DNA of 10,442 nt from Armatimonadota bacterium (GTDB taxonomy: Bacteria > Armatimonadota > UBA10988 > DTZQ01): contig DTZQ01000573.1 of NCBI GenBank assembly GCA_012961305.1, forward strand, positions 1 to 10,442, given 5' to 3'. The notes beneath the pieces are model-generated. The model was given only the letters and a program-made list of their open reading frames with translations, was not told where the DNA came from and did not search any database. Below, piece by piece: positions 1 through 5,371 of the stretch. Position 1 is the first letter of the stretch. The number at the start of each line of letters is the position of its first letter. The translations under genes and the position numbers were made by a program.

Positions 1-78
1 GGGGGGAGGAAAAGGAGCCCGCACGCGGGGGGAGGAAAGGGAGCCCGCACGCGGGGGGAGGAAAGGGAGCCCGCACGC
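1..78. repeat. 26-bp tandem repeat, three copies, just before tsaB
   Basis: Three head-to-tail 26-bp units lie at 1-26, 27-52 and 53-78. Copies 2 and 3 are identical and copy 1 differs by one base (A for G at position 14). A degenerate G/A-rich partial copy (79-93) runs into the tsaB start. Each unit is a purine-rich block resembling a ribosome binding site, followed by CCCG-CACG-CGGG, which can form a 4-bp stem. The array may continue left of the window. The unit is not a multiple of 3, yet the block has no stop codon in any forward frame. The frame starting at base 2 ends at TGA 95-97, overlapping the tsaB GTG, so the tail of an upstream gene could lie inside the repeat. That last point is inference. 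Confidence 0.9.
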
Positions 79-93
79 GGGAGGGGAAGGAAA

Positions 94-822
94 GTGACCA
101 TTTTAGGGATGGAAACTTCGACTCCGCTGGCCAGTGTGGCCGTCCTTTCGGCCCAGGGGCTGCTGGGCGAGGTGTCCTTCCGTTGCCACCAAACCCTGGC
201 CCAACGGTTAATACTCTGTTTGCAGCAATTGTTGGCCGAAATTGGCCTGACCGTGGCCGACCTCGAAGGCATAGCCGTTTCTCGGGGCCCGGGTTCCTTT
301 ACCAGCGTGCGGGTGGGAATGGCCACGGCCAAAGGTCTGGCCCAGGCGTTGTCCCTTCCGCTGGTAGGAGTATCGGCTCTGGACGCGCTGGCGATGGGAC
401 TGCCGGACGGGGAGGCTATCTTGCTCTGCCCGCTCCTCAAAGCCCCCAAACGGCATTTCTACACCGCGCTTTACCAACGGGAAGCCCCGGACGCTGTGCG
501 GCGGGTTGCGCCCTACGCCCTTCTCTCCCTGGAGGAACTTGCCCTTCGCCTGATGGAAAGGGAGCAACCGGTACTGGTGGGAGGACCGCTCACGGAGGAG
601 GAGCGAATCCAATTGCAGGAACACAGCGGCGTGGCCATCCACTGGGCCCCCACGAGCCTCTCTCTGCCCCGGGCCGCGCTGGTGGCCGAACTGGGACGGC
701 AGCGGTTAATGAAGGGTGAAAGGGACGAATTGTTCCGCCTCCTTCCCCTCTACGTTAAACCCTCCGAGCCGGAGGAAAAACTGGGGCGGCTGTTCACGCG
801 GGTGGAGACGGGGATAGAATAG
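94..822 (+). CDS. tsaB: TsaB, tRNA threonylcarbamoyladenosine (t6A) biosynthesis protein
   Basis: The 242-residue protein is a usual length for TsaB, the inactive ASKHA-fold partner of TsaD. TsaB works with TsaD and TsaE in the cytoplasm to transfer threonylcarbamoyl to A37 of ANN-decoding tRNAs. The N-terminus has the family signature ILGMETST followed by a SVAVL strand (residues 3-18). The diagnostic loop RGPGSFTSVRVG lies at residues 64-75, where many homologues have GSFTGLRIG. The GTG start at 94 is preferred because homologues begin two residues before this ILG strand and because GAGGGG (81-86) sits 7 nt upstream. An in-frame ATG at 109 would cut into the first strand. The stop is 11 nt before the rimI ATG, so the two are probably co-transcribed, as in the common tsaE-tsaB-rimI order. 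No promoter is visible inside the window. Confidence 0.93.
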   Translation: MTILGMETSTPLASVAVLSAQGLLGEVSFRCHQTLAQRLILCLQQLLAEIGLTVADLEGIAVSRGPGSFTSVRVGMATAKGLAQALSLPLVGVSALDALAMGLPDGEAILLCPLLKAPKRHFYTALYQREAPDAVRRVAPYALLSLEELALRLMEREQPVLVGGPLTEEERIQLQEHSGVAIHWAPTSLSLPRAALVAELGRQRLMKGERDELFRLLPLYVKPSEPEEKLGRLFTRVETGIE

Positions 823-833
823 AACGCAAAATT

Positions 834-3074
834 ATGGGAGGATATAGTCTCACCATCGAGCCGGCCAGCCTGGACGACTTGGATGGCATCTTGGAAGTAG
901 AACGGGCCTGCTTCCGGTCGGTTTGGACCCGCGAGCAGTACGAGTACGATTTGGCTTACAACCCCGCTGCCCATCACTTTGTCGCCCGGCTGGGAGGGCG
1001 AATTGTGGGCAATGCGGCCATGTACGTCGTTGGAGATGAGGCCCACATCGCTACCTTAGGCGTTCTCCCTCACCACCGTAGAACGGGCATTGGCACTGCC
1101 CTGCTTCAGTACTTGCTCGCCCAAGCCCGGCGGCGCGGGGTAACCCGCATCCACTTGGAAGTACGGGCCTCCAACCGGGTAGCACAATACCTCTACCACA
1201 AGCACGGCTTTCGCAGCGTCGGCCGGCGGCGGAACTACTACACCAATCCGGTGGAGGATGCGGTGGTGATGGTGTGGGAGGAGGAAGAAGATAGGCAGAG
1301 GCGGAGGTGGAGCCGATGGTGGAAGGTAGTCCGCTTCGGACTCAGGCGCTTCAGCGCCGTCATTGGACGGGGCACTTCAGTGCTGTCATCCAGGTTATCG
1401 GGAGGGGTAACGATGAAGGCAATGCGGTTATTTCTGCTCTTAGGCGTGGCGGTGCTCCTGGGATTGGCCAGTTGTCGTTTGGGGGTCAAGGAGGAACCAC
1501 CTCCGTCGGTAGCCGCAGTTGCGTCTGAGAGACCGGCCCGTAGGGAACGGGTGCGCCCTCCGGCGGTGGCCGGGGCTTTCTATCCGGCCTCGCCCACTCT
1601 GCTGCGGGAGCAGGTGGAGAAGTTCCTGGCGCAGGCGGAGGAAATCGCCGTGCCGGGGGAGTTGGTCGGCCTAATTGTACCCCATGCCGGCTATGACTTT
1701 TCGGGAGCCGTAGCCGGCTATGCTTACCGGCAACTGCCAGGCCGCCACTTCTCCACCGTAATCTTGCTGGGCCCCAGCCACTACTATCCCCTGTTGGGTG
1801 CAGCCTTGCCCGAGGCTGACTATTTTGAGACTCCTTTGGGTCGGGTCAGGATAGACCGTTCGCTGACCGAGCGTTTGGTCGCGGCTGGCATCCGGGTGGA
1901 ACGTCTGGCCCACCTGCGGGAGCACTCTTTGGAAGTGCAACTGCCCTTTCTCCAGGGCACTTTGAAGGATTTTGACCTTTTGCCGCTGGTTCTGGGGGAG
2001 ATGACCTCGCCATTGCGTACCCAACTGGCCGAGGCCTTGGCGAAAGTAGCAGAAGGGCGGAGGGTGCTGTTCATCGCCAGTTCCGATATGGCTCACTATC
2101 CGCGATACGAGGACGCGGTGAAGTGCGACCGGGCAACCTTGGCAGCCATTGAAACGGGCGACCCGGAGAAGGTGCTGGCCAACGAACGAGAGTGGGTGGA
2201 CAAAGGCATTCCGCAGTTAGGCTGTACTTTGTGCGGCCTGGAGCCGGTAGTGGTGACCCTGATGGTGATGAGACGGCTGGGGGTGAGCGGAGTGAAAGTG
2301 CTCAAGTACGCCAATTCGGGCGACGTGCCAGTTATCGGCGACAAAATGAGGGTGGTGGGCTACGGTGCGGTGGCCCTATACCGCCCTACCTCTAAAAGGG
2401 GTGCGGAGGGCGAGTCACAGGGTACGGAGCAGGGTAAGGAAGAGCCCGCGAGCCAACCCCTTGCCGGCGGCGAGCAACGGGAGGAAATCATCCACTCCCC
2501 GGCTGAGCCTTCCCCTCGAACCCTCGCAACTGAACCTCTGTCCTCAGAGGAGCAAGCGGCCCTTTTGCGCTTGGCCCGGCAGTCCTTAGAGGCCCACGTG
2601 TGCCGGAAGCCTTTGCCGCCGGTGCAGGTAGAATTTCCCCGCCTGCGGCAGAGAAGGGGGGCTTTTGTCACCCTCAAGAAACACGGGGAGTTGCGGGGAT
2701 GCATTGGCCATATTTGGCCGGTGAAACCACTTTATCAGACGGTCATCGAAATGGCCGAGGCTGCTGCCCTGTACGACTATCGCTTCCCGCCCGTAAAGCC
2801 AGAGGAACTGGAGGACCTCACCATCGAAATTTCCGTGCTCTCGCCCCTGCGCCCCATCAGCGACCTGCGCGAGATTGAGGTGGGCAAGCACGGCATTTAC
2901 CTCACCTACGGGCGGTTTTCGGGCCTCCTTCTGCCGCAGGTGGCTACGGAACAGGGCTGGGACCGGGAGGAGTTTTTAGCCCACACCTGTTTGAAAGCAG
3001 GGCTACCCCCAGATATGTGGCGGCGCGGGGCGAAGATTCAGGTCTTCACCGCTCAGGTATTTGGTGAAAGGTAA
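834..3074 (+). CDS. rimI: RimI acetyltransferase in one frame with Memo-like and AMMECR1 domains
   Basis: One open frame of 746 codons holds three recognisable units. Residues 1-150 are a GNAT acetyltransferase of the RimI type, which acetylates the N-terminal alanine of ribosomal protein S18. It shows the acetyl-CoA loop RRTGIG (82-87), LEVRASN with the likely catalytic Glu109, Tyr121, and the RimI-type end RRNYY...EDAVVM. Residues 151-193 are an Arg/Trp-rich linker without a recognised domain. Met194 begins a lipoprotein signal (LASC, Cys214), then a Memo-like domain (about 242-517) and an AMMECR1 domain (about 565-746) with LRGCIG at 620-625. RimI normally ends near residue 150, but no in-frame stop occurs before 3072. 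The ATG at 834 has only a weak ribosome binding site and may rely on coupling to tsaB. A true fusion, a lost stop codon and a sequencing indel all remain possible: a one-base shift would end RimI at TAG 1292 or TAG 1327. Confidence 0.8.
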   Translation: MGGYSLTIEPASLDDLDGILEVERACFRSVWTREQYEYDLAYNPAAHHFVARLGGRIVGNAAMYVVGDEAHIATLGVLPHHRRTGIGTALLQYLLAQARRRGVTRIHLEVRASNRVAQYLYHKHGFRSVGRRRNYYTNPVEDAVVMVWEEEEDRQRRRWSRWWKVVRFGLRRFSAVIGRGTSVLSSRLSGGVTMKAMRLFLLLGVAVLLGLASCRLGVKEEPPPSVAAVASERPARRERVRPPAVAGAFYPASPTLLREQVEKFLAQAEEIAVPGELVGLIVPHAGYDFSGAVAGYAYRQLPGRHFSTVILLGPSHYYPLLGAALPEADYFETPLGRVRIDRSLTERLVAAGIRVERLAHLREHSLEVQLPFLQGTLKDFDLLPLVLGEMTSPLRTQLAEALAKVAEGRRVLFIASSDMAHYPRYEDAVKCDRATLAAIETGDPEKVLANEREWVDKGIPQLGCTLCGLEPVVVTLMVMRRLGVSGVKVLKYANSGDVPVIGDKMRVVGYGAVALYRPTSKRGAEGESQGTEQGKEEPASQPLAGGEQREEIIHSPAEPSPRTLATEPLSSEEQAALLRLARQSLEAHVCRKPLPPVQVEFPRLRQRRGAFVTLKKHGELRGCIGHIWPVKPLYQTVIEMAEAAALYDYRFPPVKPEELEDLTIEISVLSPLRPISDLREIEVGKHGIYLTYGRFSGLLLPQVATEQGWDREEFLAHTCLKAGLPPDMWRRGAKIQVFTAQVFGER
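1328..1384 (+). other. Three consecutive small hairpins in the RimI-Memo linker
   Basis: Three adjacent inverted repeats share a CTTC-containing loop. The first is AGTCCG-CTT-CGGACT (1328-1342), the second GGCGC-TTCA-GCGCC (1345-1358), the third GGCAC-TTCA-GTGCT (1371-1384, closing on a G-U pair). Hairpins 2 and 3 are 26 bp apart, and both are followed by GTCAT or close to it. They differ at one stem position on each arm (G-C in one, A-U in the other), so pairing is kept. They lie just upstream of the ribosome binding site at 1401-1407. This suggests an RNA-level role or a former intergenic spacer rather than protein coding. Confidence 0.6.
1401..1407 (+). promoter_or_regulatory. Strong internal ribosome binding site for the Memo-AMMECR1 lipoprotein
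   Basis: GGAGGGG is followed by a 5-nt spacer and then ATG at 1413. It is much better placed than the weak site before the RimI ATG at 834. It supports independent initiation of the downstream lipoprotein even though the frame is open from 834. Confidence 0.7.
1413..3074 (+). CDS. amrB: Memo-like/AMMECR1 fusion lipoprotein (AmmeMemoRadiSam proteins B and A), internal start
   Basis: This is the alternative product of the 834-3074 frame, 553 residues from Met at 1413. The N-terminus is a classic lipoprotein signal: basic start, hydrophobic run LFLLLGVAVLLG, lipobox LASC and lipidated Cys21. Residues about 49-324 are Memo-like (class III extradiol dioxygenase fold, related to LigB). Likely metal-site residues are His91 (PHAGY), His123 (GPSHYY), Asp225 and His228 (SSDMAHY) and Cys274 (LCG), by analogy with human MEMO1. 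A charged Ser/Pro/Glu linker (327-378) follows. The AMMECR1 domain (about 380-550) carries the invariant LRGCIG at 427-432. These are the A and B members of the AmmeMemoRadiSam set, usually separate genes, here fused. The reaction is unknown to me. The radical SAM member is convergent, with its stop 14 bp away. Confidence 0.72.
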   Translation: MKAMRLFLLLGVAVLLGLASCRLGVKEEPPPSVAAVASERPARRERVRPPAVAGAFYPASPTLLREQVEKFLAQAEEIAVPGELVGLIVPHAGYDFSGAVAGYAYRQLPGRHFSTVILLGPSHYYPLLGAALPEADYFETPLGRVRIDRSLTERLVAAGIRVERLAHLREHSLEVQLPFLQGTLKDFDLLPLVLGEMTSPLRTQLAEALAKVAEGRRVLFIASSDMAHYPRYEDAVKCDRATLAAIETGDPEKVLANEREWVDKGIPQLGCTLCGLEPVVVTLMVMRRLGVSGVKVLKYANSGDVPVIGDKMRVVGYGAVALYRPTSKRGAEGESQGTEQGKEEPASQPLAGGEQREEIIHSPAEPSPRTLATEPLSSEEQAALLRLARQSLEAHVCRKPLPPVQVEFPRLRQRRGAFVTLKKHGELRGCIGHIWPVKPLYQTVIEMAEAAALYDYRFPPVKPEELEDLTIEISVLSPLRPISDLREIEVGKHGIYLTYGRFSGLLLPQVATEQGWDREEFLAHTCLKAGLPPDMWRRGAKIQVFTAQVFGER

Positions 3075-3090
3075 AAGGGCACGGGCCCTT
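3075..3090. terminator. Short hairpin between two convergent genes
   Basis: AAGGGC (3075-3080) pairs with GCCCTT (3085-3090) around an ACGG loop. The stem fills nearly all of the 14 bp between the two stop codons and overlaps the amrS TAA. There is no clear T-run on either strand, so a bidirectional terminator is only a possibility. Confidence 0.3.
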
Positions 3091-4222
3091 AGGTCCACAG
3101 GCCGGGCAGGCGCGTACCGCAGTAACCACATTTGCCGTTGCGGACTTTGTTCTCCTTGATGTAATAGGCCACGCGCTTGATTACTGGCTTGTGGCAATGG
3201 GGGCAGTAGGTATGCTCTCCCGGATGGCCAGGCACGTTCCCCAAATAGACGTAATGTAGGCCCTGTTCTAAGGCCACCGTCCGGCAGCGCTCCAGAGTGC
3301 TCACCGGCGTAGGCGGCAGGTTCTTGAGTTTGTACATGGGGTAGAAACGGGTGAAATGCACCGGCACCCCCGGGCCCAAGTTCGCCTTTACCCAGCGGGC
3401 TAATTGCTTGATTTCCGCCGGGTTGTCGTTCAGCGTCGGCACCACCAAGTACACTATTTCCAACCACACCCTTTCCTCTTTAATCACCTGCAGCGCGTCC
3501 AGTACCGGTTTGAGCGTCGAGTCGCAAATTTCGCGGTAGAACTTCTCCGTAAAAGCCTTTAAGTCCACTTTGATGGCACTTACCTGATGGCACAAGTCCC
3601 GTAGAGGCTCTTCGCAAATGTAGGCACTGGTAACCACTACGGGGTGAATGCCCTCCTGCTTAGCCAGGCGGGCGGTGTCGTACATGTACTCGTAGAACAC
3701 TACTGGTTCAGAATAGGTAAAGGCAATGGAGCGCGAACGGGTACGTTTGGCCTGCCGTACCACTTCAGCGGGGGACAAGTCGTAGTTGCGGGTCTGCTCC
3801 GGGCGGAACTGGGAGATGTCCCAGTTCTGGCAATATTTGCATTCCATGCAACAGCCCGCCGTGGCAATAGAGAAGGCACGCGTGCCGGGCAGGACGTGGA
3901 AGAAGGGTTTCTTTTCAATGGGGTCCACGTGCACCGCGCAGGGTTTGCCGTAGACCAGGGAGTAGTATTTCCCTCCCCGGTTCTCCTTCGTAGCACAGTA
4001 ACCGCGCTCCACGTCGTCCACGACGCACTCCCGGGGACAGATGAGGCATTTAACCCGCTGGAGGCCCAGTTGCTTGTAGTACCTCGCCTCATGCCAAGAA
4101 GTGTTGGCCGAGGCGGCCTGGGCCGGACGGCGGGCCTCGCTGCCCCAAGCAACCAAAGGGCAAAAACTGGCTGCCAGAGCGGTTTTTACACGGCGCAGAA
4201 ATTCGCGACGGGTGACTTGCAT
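3089..4222 (-). CDS. amrS: AmmeMemoRadiSam system radical SAM enzyme with Tat signal
   Basis: The protein has 377 residues. The radical SAM cluster motif CX3CX2C is Cys124, Cys128 and Cys131 (CMECKYC). A second Cys set precedes it (Cys59, 62, 66, 76; CLICPREC), and a C-terminal zinc-ribbon-like set follows (Cys340, Cys343, Cys365, Cys368). This layout matches the radical SAM member of the AMMECR1/Memo/radical-SAM set, related to pyruvate-formate-lyase-activating enzymes. It presumably modifies a substrate shared with the Memo and AMMECR1 proteins; the reaction is unknown to me. The N-terminus is Tat-like: TRREFLRR at residues 4-11, a hydrophobic stretch, then an Ala-rich AQA site near 34-36. 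The ATG at 4222 is chosen because AAGGAGA sits about 7 nt upstream and overlaps the stop of the DUF362 gene, indicating coupling. The frame stays open to 4453, but that extension would overlap the neighbour. Confidence 0.92.
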   Translation of the reverse strand: MQVTRREFLRRVKTALAASFCPLVAWGSEARRPAQAASANTSWHEARYYKQLGLQRVKCLICPRECVVDDVERGYCATKENRGGKYYSLVYGKPCAVHVDPIEKKPFFHVLPGTRAFSIATAGCCMECKYCQNWDISQFRPEQTRNYDLSPAEVVRQAKRTRSRSIAFTYSEPVVFYEYMYDTARLAKQEGIHPVVVTSAYICEEPLRDLCHQVSAIKVDLKAFTEKFYREICDSTLKPVLDALQVIKEERVWLEIVYLVVPTLNDNPAEIKQLARWVKANLGPGVPVHFTRFYPMYKLKNLPPTPVSTLERCRTVALEQGLHYVYLGNVPGHPGEHTYCPHCHKPVIKRVAYYIKENKVRNGKCGYCGTRLPGLWT

Positions 4223-4233
4223 GGGCTTTCTCC

Positions 4234-5298
4234 TTACACGGTACGCTCTACCACCTCGATTTTCTCCCCCTCGGCTACGCCCAGATGGTAGGCGGCGGAG
4301 GCCGCGGTGGCAATGTGCTTGGGAGGGCGATTTTCCTCCTCCAAAGAGGGCAGGTTGTGCGTCGCGCGCAAGTCGGCAATAATTTTCGCCCCCACCGTAT
4401 CTAAGGCCACCGGGTCGGTGGACAGCAGTAGGGCCCCGTAGGGCTCTGCCCACTGGGGCTTGAACCCCGGTCCCCCGTGATACTGCAACCGGGTGGCGTC
4501 GCAGATGATGAGCCGTTGTTTGTCCCTAATCTGGGGCAGGGAGTTCAAGTCCGCGATGTAGGGGTCGCAGTTGTTGGGATGGTATTTATTGGGGTTGTGG
4601 ATGCAGCCAAAATTGTTCTTCAGACACCCCGACACCCCGGCCAAGCCATGGTCCTTCAGCACCGGCACGTTAATCAGGGCCGTAGTGTGCACGGTGAGGA
4701 TACTGCTCAGCAAGCCGCCAATTTTGCCCTTAACTACCAATTTCGGGTCGTAGCCCACGTGGTCGGTGCCAAAACAGCGGAACCCTGCCCCCCCGTCGCG
4801 GATTTCAAATCCCGCCTGCCGCAGTTCGCGGTCGGTGCGGTCCCAAGCGATGATGTTGCTCTCCTTCACCCCGGCCGCGGCCAACCCGGCGGCGAGGGCC
4901 CGTACTAACTCGACATGGGTGGACAATCCCCGCCCGGCCAGGCAGTTGAGTTTGAGGCCCACCACATCGGTCGGAGTGACATAATGCTGCCAAGCGGCCT
5001 CCGGCGAGCGTTCGCCGCTCAGTTCGCAGAGGGCCTGGGCAAGCATGGTACGGAGGCGTTCTTCGTGCAACGTCCCATCGTCGCGGATGCATTTCGGGTC
5101 GCGCACGACGACCACTTTGGCTCGCTTGGAAGCGGTTGGGGCATCAGAGGTTGTCGGGGGAGTTGAAGGTTGGGCAGAACCTTCGGTGACCGGCGGGTGG
5201 GAACGAGTCGCACACCCCCCCTGGGCCAGACCCCATACTCCCAGCCCCCATCCCACGAGGTTTCTGAGAAACTCGCGCCGCTGCCTTTTCGTGCCCAT
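4234..5298 (-). CDS. DUF362 domain protein with Tat signal
   Basis: The protein has 354 residues. Residues 1-28 look like a Tat signal: RQRREFLRN at 5-13, then a Gly/Trp/Leu hydrophobic run ending GGCA. Cys29 hints at a lipoprotein, but the residue at -3 is Gln, not the usual Leu. A Ser/Thr/Pro linker (35-58) leads to a DUF362 domain (PF04015-like, about 60-310). It contains GLKLN (114-118), NVPVLKDH (210-217) and CLKNNFG (225-231). DUF362 proteins often neighbour iron-sulfur and radical SAM genes, but their reaction is poorly defined. There is no 4Fe-4S ferredoxin motif here. The start at 5298 has GGGAGG 7 nt upstream. An in-frame ATG at 5322 lies upstream of the predicted transcription start near 5320, so it is rejected. 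It is the first gene of a two-gene operon with amrS, 11 nt apart. Confidence 0.85.
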   Translation of the reverse strand: MGTKRQRREFLRNLVGWGLGVWGLAQGGCATRSHPPVTEGSAQPSTPPTTSDAPTASKRAKVVVVRDPKCIRDDGTLHEERLRTMLAQALCELSGERSPEAAWQHYVTPTDVVGLKLNCLAGRGLSTHVELVRALAAGLAAAGVKESNIIAWDRTDRELRQAGFEIRDGGAGFRCFGTDHVGYDPKLVVKGKIGGLLSSILTVHTTALINVPVLKDHGLAGVSGCLKNNFGCIHNPNKYHPNNCDPYIADLNSLPQIRDKQRLIICDATRLQYHGGPGFKPQWAEPYGALLLSTDPVALDTVGAKIIADLRATHNLPSLEEENRPPKHIATAASAAYHLGVAEGEKIEVVERTV

Positions 5299-5326
5299 CG
5301 CGGAACCTCCCAGTTCCCCCATTCAA

Positions 5327-5355
5327 ATTTTACCACATTTCCTCCTTTTCGTCAA
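5327..5355 (-). promoter_or_regulatory. Sigma70-type promoter for the DUF362-amrS operon
   Basis: On the minus strand, TTGACG (5355-5350) and TAAAAT (5332-5327) are separated by exactly 17 bp. TGG immediately precedes the -10, giving an extended -10. Predicted transcription starts near 5320, leaving a leader of about 22 nt that contains the GGGAGG site. Confidence 0.75.
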
Positions 5356-5371
5356 AGGTCGCTTTCCGCAA

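Noticed and set aside
1345..1389. Hairpin repeats in the RimI-Memo linker as a CRISPR-like array
   Set aside because: There are only two or three short imperfect units with no constant long repeat or unique spacers, and no cas genes.
3644..4291. 215-codon open frame on the plus strand, opposite amrS and the end of the DUF362 gene
   Set aside because: It lies antisense to conserved coding sequence, has no recognisable domain, and is the type of shadow frame expected in G+C-rich DNA.
4223..4453. N-terminal extension of the radical SAM enzyme up to 4453
   Set aside because: It would overlap the DUF362 gene by about 220 bases and bury the Tat motif; the ATG at 4222 has a good ribosome binding site.
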